The position numbers and the translations under genes are program-made. The notes below the pieces were generated by a model. The model did no database searches, had not been told where the DNA came from, and saw only the letters and a list, made by a program, of their open reading frames with translations. Positions 1 to 6,379 of a stretch of DNA of 16,325 nucleotides are shown piece after piece (position 1 is the stretch's first letter; each line of letters opens with the position of its first letter). Source of the DNA: an uncultured Erysipelotrichaceae bacterium (GTDB lineage Bacteria; Bacillota_I; Bacilli_A; Erysipelotrichales; Erysipelotrichaceae); contig CACXEN010000205.1 in the NCBI GenBank assembly GCA_902766675.1, forward strand, positions 1 through 16,325. Direction: 5' to 3'.

Positions 1-39
1 GAAATGAAAAGTGATTTTATATTTGCTCAATTCACAATT

Positions 40-63
40 AAAAGGACTGTATAGTCAGTCCTT
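40..63 (-). terminator. Intrinsic terminator of tmRNA gene
   Basis: On the minus strand an 8-bp perfect stem (AAGGACTG at 56-63 pairing with CAGTCCTT at 42-49, loop of 6) is followed by TTTTAATT. It lies 15 nt beyond the tmRNA 3' end and would stop ssrA transcription. Confidence 0.85.
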
Positions 64-78
64 CTTTACTGGTAATAG

Positions 79-424
79 TGGAGCTGACGGGAGTCGAACC
101 CGTGTCCAAGAATAGTCCCACATTCAGACTTCTACAGTTTAGTTTGTTGTTAGATAAGACAATAACTGTGCCAACAAACATGCGGTTATTGAATTTGCTT
201 GTGAATTTTCGGGATAGCCCTACAAGCTTTGGGTTTTCCTTATCCGTTTATATACGCGAGTAACGATAACGGCTAAACGGTACTCGGTGCGCTGCGAACG
301 TTTCGTTCAATTAAGCAGCGAAAGCTAAATTGCTATTGTTAGCGTTTAAATTTAAGTGGTGATTAGGTCACCAATCCACTGCAATCTGAATCAAACATAA
401 ACCTGTCGAAACCATGACAACCCC
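79..424 (-). ncRNA. ssrA: tmRNA (transfer-messenger RNA)
   Basis: This is the trans-translation RNA that rescues stalled ribosomes with SmpB and adds a degradation tag. Read on the minus strand it starts GGGGTTGTCATGGTTTCGAC, the conserved tmRNA 5' end, and finishes with a T-arm (GGTTCGACTCC) and CAGCTCCA. The acceptor stem GGGGUUG/CAGCUCC pairs over 7 bp with two G-U pairs and discriminator A at 79. The 3' CCA is not encoded (the next bases read CTA), so it must be added after transcription. Length is 346 nt, normal for one-piece bacterial tmRNA. The tag reading frame lies near 311-343 and ends in AFAA-stop. A short open frame that reads across part of this region on the plus strand is a by-product of the RNA gene. 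Confidence 0.96.
311..343 (-). other. tmRNA proteolysis-tag reading frame
   Basis: On the minus strand GCT AAC AAT AGC AAT TTA GCT TTC GCT GCT TAA encodes A-N-N-S-N-L-A-F-A-A-stop. The resume codon cannot be fixed from sequence alone: it could be this GCT or the AAC just before it (346-344). The C-terminal AA fits recognition by ClpXP-type proteases. The third-last residue pair is A-F rather than the commoner A-L. Confidence 0.75.
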
Positions 425-439
425 ATATTTGAAGCAAAT

Positions 440-468
440 ATAATATAGCATGTTTTTATATAATTCAA
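440..468 (-). promoter_or_regulatory. ssrA promoter
   Basis: On the minus strand there is TTGAAT (468-463), a 17-bp spacer, then TATTAT (445-440). The mature tmRNA 5' end is 15 nt past the -10 box, which leaves a short leader for RNase P to remove. This is close to the sigma-A consensus. Confidence 0.8.
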
Positions 469-483
469 CAGGAGTTATTGGCA

Positions 484-492
484 TGATATAAT
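484..492 (+). promoter_or_regulatory. Extended -10 promoter of the C26/rpiB operon
   Basis: TGATATAAT forms a TGn-TATAAT extended -10 box. The matching -35 position (464-469, TTCAAC) is poor and overlaps the -35 box of the divergent ssrA promoter. Predicted transcription would start around 498-500, only about 11 nt before the ATG at 511, so the ribosome binding site AAAGGA (500-505) would sit at the very 5' end of the mRNA. Confidence 0.55.
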
Positions 493-510
493 GCAGAAGA
501 AAGGACAGTT

Positions 511-1269
511 ATGTTTACAATTATTGATTTAGATAAAAGAAGTATGCCAAAGATTGGAATACTTGCGTCAAAAAGATATGATGAAACATATCATGTGGAA
601 GATCATACTGCCGGGGATGATTATCTTTTAAGCATAGAAAAAGCAGGGGGAATGCCAATCGTGATTCCTTATAACTGCGATACGCAATTATTAGAAGCAT
701 ATATAGATATGTGTCATGGATTTTTAATTCCAGGTGGAGAAGATGTAGATCCAAGATGGTATAAAGAAGTGAAAAGTGAAGCATGTGGTGAAACAGATTT
801 TTCCTATGATTTATTTCAATTCCAAGCAGTAGAAAAAATATTACAGTCTAAGAAACCATTACTTGGAATATGTAGAGGAATCCAAGTGATTAATATTGCA
901 TTTGGTGGAAGTTTAATTCAAGATATTCCATCGATGGTAGATACATCCATTACACATAGACAAACAACAGATAGAACGAAACCAATTCATCAAGTTGAAT
1001 TTGAAAAGAATAGTAAGTTATATAAATTGTTAGGTAAAAAAGCAATGGTAAATTCTTTGCACCATCAAGCAATTAAGGAATTGGGGAAAGGTCTAAAACC
1101 AGTTGGATATGCGGAAGATGGAATCATTGAAGCAATTGAATCGGAAGAATATCCACTCTTTGCGGTGCAATGGCATCCAGAAAATTTTGTGAGAACTAAG
1201 AAGAATCCAATGTTACCAATATTTGAAGAGTTGATACATTTAGCTAGAAAGGTGGAAGTAGAAAAATGA
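511..1269 (+). CDS. Peptidase C26 / class I glutamine amidotransferase-like hydrolase
   Basis: 252 residues, the usual length for the PuuD-like gamma-glutamyl-gamma-aminobutyrate hydrolase family, a cytoplasmic alpha/beta hydrolase that cleaves gamma-glutamyl amide bonds. Visible signatures are PGGEDVDP (74-81) of the oxyanion region, nucleophile elbow LLGICRGIQ with Cys121, and the His-Glu pair in VQWHPE (His222, Glu224), giving an intact Cys-His-Glu triad. ATG 511 is chosen because AAAGGA lies 5 nt upstream. A second ATG at 544 starts closer to the usual family N terminus (PKIGI) but has only a weak ribosome binding site. The stop overlaps the start of rpiB (ATGA), so the two are translationally coupled. 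The substrate is not determined: no GABA or putrescine genes lie alongside. Confidence 0.9.
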   Translation: MFTIIDLDKRSMPKIGILASKRYDETYHVEDHTAGDDYLLSIEKAGGMPIVIPYNCDTQLLEAYIDMCHGFLIPGGEDVDPRWYKEVKSEACGETDFSYDLFQFQAVEKILQSKKPLLGICRGIQVINIAFGGSLIQDIPSMVDTSITHRQTTDRTKPIHQVEFEKNSKLYKLLGKKAMVNSLHHQAIKELGKGLKPVGYAEDGIIEAIESEEYPLFAVQWHPENFVRTKKNPMLPIFEELIHLARKVEVEK

Positions 1270-1724
1270 AATTAGCAATCGGAAATGACCACGCTGCTGT
1301 GGAAATGAAGTTTGAATTAATAAAGTATTTAGAAGAAAAAGGACATGAAGTAGTAAATGTTGGAACAGATGAGAAAGCATCATTTGATTATCCAATCAGT
1401 GGCTTAAAAGTAGCAGAATTGGTCGCAAACAATGAAGTAGATCGAGGTATTCTAATTTGTGGAACAGGTGTAGGTATTTCATTAGCCGCAAATAAAGTGA
1501 AGGGAATTCGCGCTGCTGTATGTAGTGATCCTGTTACAGCACGTTTGGTAAGACAACATAACAATGCGAATATTATTGCCTTTGGTGAAAGAATTGTTGG
1601 TTTAGAAACAGCCAAAGCAATTCTTGATGCTTATTTAAATGCTGAATTTGAAGGTGGTCGTCACCAAAGACGAATTGATATGATTACAGAAATCGAAGAA
1701 ACGCAAACATTAAAAAATGAATAA
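1266..1724 (+). CDS. rpiB: Ribose-5-phosphate isomerase B
   Basis: 152 residues. It interconverts ribose 5-phosphate and ribulose 5-phosphate in the non-oxidative pentose phosphate pathway, in the cytoplasm. RpiB/LacAB-family residues are all visible: Asp8-His9 in GNDHA, catalytic Cys65 in ICGTGVGIS, the SLAANK segment, His98 in RQHNNANI and the C-terminal GGRHQRRI phosphate-binding stretch (from 130). A single gene, rather than adjacent lacA and lacB, argues for RpiB instead of galactose-6-phosphate isomerase. The start overlaps the previous stop by 4 nt; AAAGGTGG at 1248-1255 serves as ribosome binding site. A strong terminator begins at the stop codon, so this is the last gene of the operon. 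Confidence 0.95.
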   Translation: MKLAIGNDHAAVEMKFELIKYLEEKGHEVVNVGTDEKASFDYPISGLKVAELVANNEVDRGILICGTGVGISLAANKVKGIRAAVCSDPVTARLVRQHNNANIIAFGERIVGLETAKAILDAYLNAEFEGGRHQRRIDMITEIEETQTLKNE

Positions 1725-1752
1725 AATATCATGTGAATCATGATATTTTTTC
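1723..1752 (+). terminator. Intrinsic terminator after rpiB
   Basis: An 11-bp perfect stem (AAAATATCATG 1723-1733, CATGATATTTT 1739-1749) with a 5-nt loop runs into a T-rich tract. The DNA palindrome also sits just upstream of the -10 box of the next gene. Confidence 0.85.
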
Positions 1753-1758
1753 TTTTCA

Positions 1759-1767
1759 TGGTAAAAT
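1759..1767 (+). promoter_or_regulatory. Probable promoter of the nrdG fusion/nrdD operon
   Basis: TGGTAAAAT is an extended -10 box (TGn-TAAAAT). The -35 position, 17 bp upstream, falls inside the rpiB terminator palindrome and is poor (CATGAT). Predicted start is about 1774, leaving a leader of about 40 nt. Confidence 0.45.
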
Positions 1768-1783
1768 TTAAAGGATAGTAGGA

Positions 1784-1797
1784 AATTCAACAGAATT
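1784..1797 (+). promoter_or_regulatory. Candidate operator palindrome in nrdG leader
   Basis: AATTC-aaca-GAATT is a perfect 5-bp inverted repeat with a 4-bp spacer, 7 nt upstream of the GGAGG ribosome binding site. Short palindromes of this kind are typical of dimeric MarR-type binding sites, and the gene downstream starts with a MarR domain. A role as operator is inference. Confidence 0.3.
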
Positions 1798-1814
1798 GAG
1801 ACTTGGAGGTCATT

Positions 1815-2960
1815 TTGGCAGATAAAAGTAATTTTTTAATTAATTTATCAGTTCTGTATAGAAACACACAAAAGTATTTTGACCGTCTACTAACTAGATA
1901 TGATATAGGCTCTGGTCAATTAATATTTTTATTATGTATTAATGAGAGCGAAGGCATTACCATGCAAGAGGTCACAAATCTTACAGAAGTAGATAAAGGT
2001 ACGACCACAAAAAGTATTCAACGCTTAATTGATCAAGGATATGTCCAAGCAAAAACAGATGAAAAAGACCGTCGTGTCAAACGATTATATACAACCCAAA
2101 AAGCAATAGATATCATGAATAATATTTATGAGTATCGTGCCCACTTGAGAAACACTCTTGCGCAAGATATGGACTTTTCTACATTCGAAGAGATGCTTTC
2201 GAAAGCTACAGATAATGCACGTGACGAGAGTTTATTTGAAAATGAAGTGATGTCATTAAAAATAGGGGAATTCCAAAAGATGTCTTTAGGAGATTATCCA
2301 GATAAGATGGCATGCACAGTATATATGTCAGGATGCAATTATAAATGTCCATACTGCAATAAAAGAGATTTGGTATTCATTCCAGAAAACAATGAATTCT
2401 TAAATCCTGATGAAGTATCTGAATATTTAAAGAAAAGGAATCAATTACTTGATGGAATATGCTTTAGTGGAGGAGAACCTCTACTACAAGAAGATATCGA
2501 TAAATTTATTCGCAAACAAAGACGACTTGGATATGATATAAAAATTGATACAAACGGGGCATACCCTCAACGTTTAAAAGCATTGATGGATAAAAAACAA
2601 GTCAACTATGTGTCTCTAGATATTAAAAACACGAAAGAGAAATATGCTGAAACAGTAGGCATGAATGCGGAAACGTTTAATATCAAACCAATCGAAGAAA
2701 CACTGAATATATTAAAAGAAGGAAAAATTGAATTCGAATGTAAAACGACAGTAGTCAAAGAATTACATACGAAAGAAGACTTAATAGAAATCGCAAAATG
2801 GATTGGTCCAATTGATCATTATTATTTACAACAATTTATAGCGAGTGATAATAATATCCAACAAGGACTATCTGCTTATACAATGGAAGAATTAGAAGAA
2901 ATAAAAGAAGAGATTCGTGCATTTATTCCTTCTGTAGAAATCAGAAGGGTACAGGAGTGA
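1815..2960 (+). CDS. nrdG: MarR-type HTH fused to anaerobic RNR activase (radical SAM)
   Basis: 381 residues from a TTG start at 1815, chosen because GGAGGT (1805-1810) is correctly spaced 4 nt upstream; a TTG at 1803 would lie on top of that site. Residues 1-140 are a MarR winged helix: recognition helix region 53-73 and wing DEKDRRVKR (82-90). Residues about 148-381 are a radical SAM activase of the longer NrdG type: the 4Fe-4S/SAM motif C174-x3-C178-x2-C181, then SGGEP (218-222) and KIDTNG (243-248). An NrdG activase reduces S-adenosylmethionine to place a glycyl radical on NrdD, and this gene is followed after 4 nt by an NrdD-like gene, so that pairing is the natural reading. Stand-alone NrdG lacks a DNA-binding domain, so the fusion could autoregulate or sense the cluster state. 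No frameshift joins the halves; the frame is continuous. Confidence 0.88.
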   Translation: MADKSNFLINLSVLYRNTQKYFDRLLTRYDIGSGQLIFLLCINESEGITMQEVTNLTEVDKGTTTKSIQRLIDQGYVQAKTDEKDRRVKRLYTTQKAIDIMNNIYEYRAHLRNTLAQDMDFSTFEEMLSKATDNARDESLFENEVMSLKIGEFQKMSLGDYPDKMACTVYMSGCNYKCPYCNKRDLVFIPENNEFLNPDEVSEYLKKRNQLLDGICFSGGEPLLQEDIDKFIRKQRRLGYDIKIDTNGAYPQRLKALMDKKQVNYVSLDIKNTKEKYAETVGMNAETFNIKPIEETLNILKEGKIEFECKTTVVKELHTKEDLIEIAKWIGPIDHYYLQQFIASDNNIQQGLSAYTMEELEEIKEEIRAFIPSVEIRRVQE

Positions 2961-2964
2961 TTGT

Positions 2965-5025
2965 ATGTATAGAGTTATTAAAAGAGATGGAAAAGAAGCA
3001 TCATTTAATATCAAAAAGATTTCCGACGCAATTCGAAAAGCTTTTGAAGCATGCAATCGCCAATATGATGACTCTGTCATTGATATGATAGCTTTAAGAG
3101 TCACAAGTGATGTAGAAACCAAAATAGAAGATGACTTTGTGAGTGTGGAAGATATTCAAGATAGTGCTGAAAAGGTATTGATGGAAGCTGGATATCCAGA
3201 TGTTTCAAAAGCATATATTTTATATCGTAAACAACGAGAGAATATTCGTAATATTACAAGTACAACATTTGACTATAAGATGCTTGTGGATAGCTATTTA
3301 GAAGCACTCGATTTAAATGTGAAAGAAAATAATTCTATGAATTATTCTGTTGGGGGTTTAATTCTTTCCAATTCTGGTGCGATTACATCTAACTATTGGC
3401 TTTCAGAAGCATATGATGATGAAGTGTCGAATGCGCATAGAAGCGCAGATATTCACATTCATGATTTGAATATGTTAACAGGGGATAGTGCTGGATGGTC
3501 TTTACAACAACTTATTAGAGAAGGGTTGAATGGTGTAGATGGCCAAATTGATGGCGCACCTGCAAAGCACTTAAGTACACTCATTCAGCAGATCATTAAC
3601 TTTTTAGGCATCTTACAAAATGAATGGGCAGGAGCACAGACCTTTTCTAGTTTTGATACTTACTTAGCGCCATTTGTGAAAGAAAATGATTTGACATATG
3701 AAGAAGTAAAAAGAGATATACGTACATTTATTTATGGCATTAACATACCTTCTAGATGGGGCTCCCAAGCACCATTTATCAATATCTCACTAGACTGGAC
3801 ACCACCAAAAGATTTAGCAAAACAACATGTTATAGTTGGTGGAAAAGAATTGAAATATACATATAGTGCATGTAGTGAAGAAATGGATATGATTAATAAA
3901 GCATTTTTAGAAATCATGTTAGAAGGAGACGCAAGTGGAAATCGTTTCCAATATCCTATTCCTACTTATGCAATTAGTGCTGATTTTAACTGGGATGATT
4001 CAGAGAATAATGCACTACTATTTGAAATGGCTGCGAAGTATGGAATTCCATATTTTGCGAACTATTTAAATAGTGACTTAAAAGAGGGGGATGTTCGTGC
4101 GCTTACCCAAAAAGGAAAACCTGATTTTAAAATGCATCATAAAAAAGCAGGTGGCTTCTTTGCCAGTGGAGAAAACACTGGATCAATTGGTGCAGTAACG
4201 ATTAATCTTCCACGTATTGCATACCAGGCAAAAAATGAAAAAGACTTTTATAAACGTCTTGATCGAATGATGGATGTGGCTGCACGTTGTTTGAATACGA
4301 AAAGACAAGTGTTAAATCAATTGTTAGAAAATGGTTTATATCCATATACAAAACGATATATCAAAAACTTTGATCGTCATTTTTCAACGATTGGAATTAT
4401 TGGAATGAATGAAGCTTGTTTGAATGCGAACTGGTTAGGAAAAGATTTATCCCATAGTGATTCCCAAACTTTTGCGAAAGCTGTCTTACAACATATGTTA
4501 GATAAAATATTAGTTTTCCAACAAGAATTCAAATGTTTATTTGCATTAGAACCTACACCAGCAGAAGGCTGTTCTTATCGTTTAGCGAAAAAAGATAAAG
4601 AAGAATTTGAAGATATTATTACTGCAAGTGAAGAAGTTCCATATTATACAAATAGTACGAATTTACATGTTGCATATGGGGATGATTTATTCGCTGCATT
4701 AGATGTACAAAGTGAATTACAACCTTTATATACATCAGGTACAGCATTTCATATTTATTTAAAAGAAAGAATGCGCAATGAAAATGCAGCATTGATATTA
4801 ATACGCAAAATTATTGGTGCTTATCGTATTCCTTATATATCAATAACACCTACTTATTCTGTATGTAAAAAGCATGGCTATATAGCAGGGGAAGTGGAAA
4901 CTTGTCCAAAATGCAAAAAGAATACAGAGATATATTCTAGAATTACAGGATATTATCGACCTCTTTCACAATGGAATGAAGGAAAAAAACAAGAATTCAA
5001 AGATCGTAAGAATTTTAATATTTGA
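2965..5025 (+). CDS. nrdD: Class III (anaerobic) ribonucleotide reductase-like protein, cysteine-poor active site
   Basis: 686 residues, cytoplasmic; AGGAG (2953-2957) precedes ATG 2965. Order: ATP-cone allosteric domain (1-93, starting YRVIKRDGK), the ten-stranded barrel of glycyl radical enzymes, a zinc-site-like region (Cys634, His637, Cys647, Cys650) and the glycyl radical loop RITGYY with Gly662. The family reduces ribonucleoside triphosphates to deoxy forms without oxygen. The family framework is well kept (NEWAGAQTFSSFDTYLAPF, QYPIPTY, TGSIGAVTINLPRI). But the usual YCAGW segment reads GDSAGW (Ser175), and the loop that usually carries MCCRL reads VRALTQKGKPDF (377-388) with no cysteine. 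Either this is a divergent family member using another residue, or it has lost reductase activity. It is the second gene of the operon with the MarR-NrdG fusion. Confidence 0.9.
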   Translation: MYRVIKRDGKEASFNIKKISDAIRKAFEACNRQYDDSVIDMIALRVTSDVETKIEDDFVSVEDIQDSAEKVLMEAGYPDVSKAYILYRKQRENIRNITSTTFDYKMLVDSYLEALDLNVKENNSMNYSVGGLILSNSGAITSNYWLSEAYDDEVSNAHRSADIHIHDLNMLTGDSAGWSLQQLIREGLNGVDGQIDGAPAKHLSTLIQQIINFLGILQNEWAGAQTFSSFDTYLAPFVKENDLTYEEVKRDIRTFIYGINIPSRWGSQAPFINISLDWTPPKDLAKQHVIVGGKELKYTYSACSEEMDMINKAFLEIMLEGDASGNRFQYPIPTYAISADFNWDDSENNALLFEMAAKYGIPYFANYLNSDLKEGDVRALTQKGKPDFKMHHKKAGGFFASGENTGSIGAVTINLPRIAYQAKNEKDFYKRLDRMMDVAARCLNTKRQVLNQLLENGLYPYTKRYIKNFDRHFSTIGIIGMNEACLNANWLGKDLSHSDSQTFAKAVLQHMLDKILVFQQEFKCLFALEPTPAEGCSYRLAKKDKEEFEDIITASEEVPYYTNSTNLHVAYGDDLFAALDVQSELQPLYTSGTAFHIYLKERMRNENAALILIRKIIGAYRIPYISITPTYSVCKKHGYIAGEVETCPKCKKNTEIYSRITGYYRPLSQWNEGKKQEFKDRKNFNI

Positions 5026-5045
5026 TAATGACGAATACGAAACTA

Positions 5046-5075
5046 TTTACAAAATAGAAAAAAAAGGTCTACAAT
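5046..5075 (+). promoter_or_regulatory. mgl operon promoter
   Basis: TTTACA (5046-5051), an 18-bp A-rich spacer and TACAAT (5070-5075). The predicted start, near 5082, lies at the edge of the cre site, and the 5' leader is about 145 nt. Confidence 0.6.
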
Positions 5076-5084
5076 ATATTTAGT

Positions 5085-5098
5085 TGTAAGCGATTACA
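5085..5098 (+). promoter_or_regulatory. cre site (CcpA operator) for mgl operon
   Basis: TGTAAGCGATTACA matches the catabolite-responsive element consensus TGWAANCGNTNWCA at every position. It overlaps the predicted transcription start of the mgl promoter, a position where CcpA-HPr(Ser-P) binding blocks initiation. Repression of sugar uptake by a preferred carbon source is the expected effect. Confidence 0.75.
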
Positions 5099-5138
5099 TA
5101 TTTCGTATATTTGGTAGTACAAAATTTAGATGCTGAAA

Positions 5139-5169
5139 TTGATAGGGTTTCTTTCAGTGACTTTATAAT
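5139..5169 (+). promoter_or_regulatory. Possible second mgl promoter
   Basis: TTGATA (5139-5144) and TATAAT (5164-5169) with a 19-bp spacer, longer than ideal. If used, it would start downstream of the cre site, which would then act as an upstream or roadblock element. The stretch 5099-5138 shows nothing else recognisable. Confidence 0.3.
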
Positions 5170-5226
5170 GTATTACCTGATATAAATAGCAATTCTATTT
5201 AAATCTAATTATTAGGAGGGAAAACA

Positions 5227-6270
5227 ATGAAAAAGCTATTAAGCATGTTACTCGCGCTAGTCCTATCATTGGGTCTAGTAGCATGTTCCAACGGCGGAAC
5301 TGCTCCAGAAGGCAACGAAGGTGGAGAAGAAAGTTCTGCTGAAGAAACAACAAATGAAGGCGGAGAAACTTATGATGTTGGTGTTGCAATTTATCAATTC
5401 AACGATAACTTCATGACACTATACCGTAACGAGATTGAATCTTATTTCGGTAGCCTAAATGATGGCAACACATACAACTTAAAGTTTGTTGACGGTAAGA
5501 ATGACATGGCTGAACAATCTAACCAAATCGACAGTTTCATTACTGAAGGTATGGATGTAATCATTCTTAACTTAGTTCAAACATCATCTGCAGACGCAAT
5601 TATTGATAAGATTGTTGCAGCTGGTATTCCTCTAGTATTAATCAACCGTGAACCTTTAGGTGAAGATGGTGATGAATCTTACAAGGGAATCTTAGACAAT
5701 CCAACAGTATGCTACGTAGGTGCTGACGCTCGTCAATCTGGTACATACCAAGGTGAAATCGTTGCTGAATTACCTGACAAAGGTGACATCAATGGTGATG
5801 GAAAAGTTTCTTATGTAATGATTGAAGGCGACCCTGAAAACGTTGACGCTCAATATAGAACAGAATATTCTATTAAAGCTTTAACAGATGCTGGTATCGA
5901 AGTTGAAGAATTAGATGACCAAGTAGGTAACTGGGACCAAACAAAAGGCCAAGAAATCGCAGCTAACGCTCTATCACAATATGGCGATAAAGTAGAAGTT
6001 ATCTTCTGTAATAATGACGCTATGGCTCTAGGTGCAGCAGCAGCTATCACAGCAGCAGGCCGTAAAGTTGGTGAAGACATTTACTTATTAGGTGTTGACG
6101 CTCTTGATGAATGTGTAGAAATGGTTAACAATGGCACAATGACAGGTACAGTATTGAATGACCACATCGGTCAATCTCATACAGCTGTTGACGTTGCTGT
6201 TAAAGCATTAAAGGGCGAAGCAATCGACAACTACTACTGGGTAGACTACGTAAAAGTTACAAAGAACTAA
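5227..6270 (+). CDS. mglB: Galactose/glucose-type ABC transporter substrate-binding lipoprotein
   Basis: 347 residues. A type II lipoprotein signal (KKLL, hydrophobic stretch, LVAC lipobox) places Cys20 as the lipid anchor on the outer face of the membrane; residues 21-48 are a Gly/Glu/Ser-rich tether. The rest is a periplasmic-binding-protein fold like Escherichia coli MglB. Matching ligand residues are visible: NDNF (59-62), Asn115 in LNLV, Asp207 and Arg211, Trp236, Asn262/263 in CNNDAMALGA, Asp291 in GVDAL and Asn311 in TVLND. A calcium-loop-like DINGDGK is at 187-193. The galactose-site His is Asn205 here, so preference may be shifted. AGGAGG (5214-5219) is strong. The gene is followed by a terminator before mglA, which should leave more binding protein than transporter. 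Confidence 0.93.
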   Translation: MKKLLSMLLALVLSLGLVACSNGGTAPEGNEGGEESSAEETTNEGGETYDVGVAIYQFNDNFMTLYRNEIESYFGSLNDGNTYNLKFVDGKNDMAEQSNQIDSFITEGMDVIILNLVQTSSADAIIDKIVAAGIPLVLINREPLGEDGDESYKGILDNPTVCYVGADARQSGTYQGEIVAELPDKGDINGDGKVSYVMIEGDPENVDAQYRTEYSIKALTDAGIEVEELDDQVGNWDQTKGQEIAANALSQYGDKVEVIFCNNDAMALGAAAAITAAGRKVGEDIYLLGVDALDECVEMVNNGTMTGTVLNDHIGQSHTAVDVAVKALKGEAIDNYYWVDYVKVTKN

Positions 6271-6292
6271 TAATTTAGTAGTTAATTTAGTG

Positions 6293-6325
6293 AAGTGGGG
6301 CGAGCTTCGGTTCTCCCCACTTTTT
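6293..6325 (+). terminator. Internal terminator between mglB and mglA
   Basis: AAGTGGGG (6293-6300) pairs with CCCCACTTT, enclosing a second stem GAGC-UUCG-GUUC with a stable UUCG tetraloop, and ends in TTTTT (6321-6325). No promoter is evident between it and mglA, so partial read-through is likely the way mglA and mglC are expressed. Confidence 0.85.
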
Positions 6326-6379
6326 AAAGAAGTAATACAAAATTATGCTTTAAATATTGATTTATAAGGAGGAAAGAAT

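Noticed and set aside
40..100. Possible mobile-element attachment site at the tmRNA 3' end
   Set aside because: tmRNA genes are common integration sites, but no integrase or duplicated 3' end is present in the window.
78..263. Plus-strand reading frame of 61 codons
   Set aside because: It lies inside the antisense of the tmRNA and has no ribosome binding site or recognisable protein.
1266..1724. Reading this gene as LacA/LacB (galactose-6-phosphate isomerase)
   Set aside because: There is a single gene, no paired partner and no tagatose pathway genes; the residues fit RpiB.
5068..5088. NrdR-box-like sequence (ACAATATATTTAG) after nrdD
   Set aside because: It is an imperfect match, lies downstream of the RNR genes and overlaps the -10 box of the mgl promoter, so an NrdR role is not supported.
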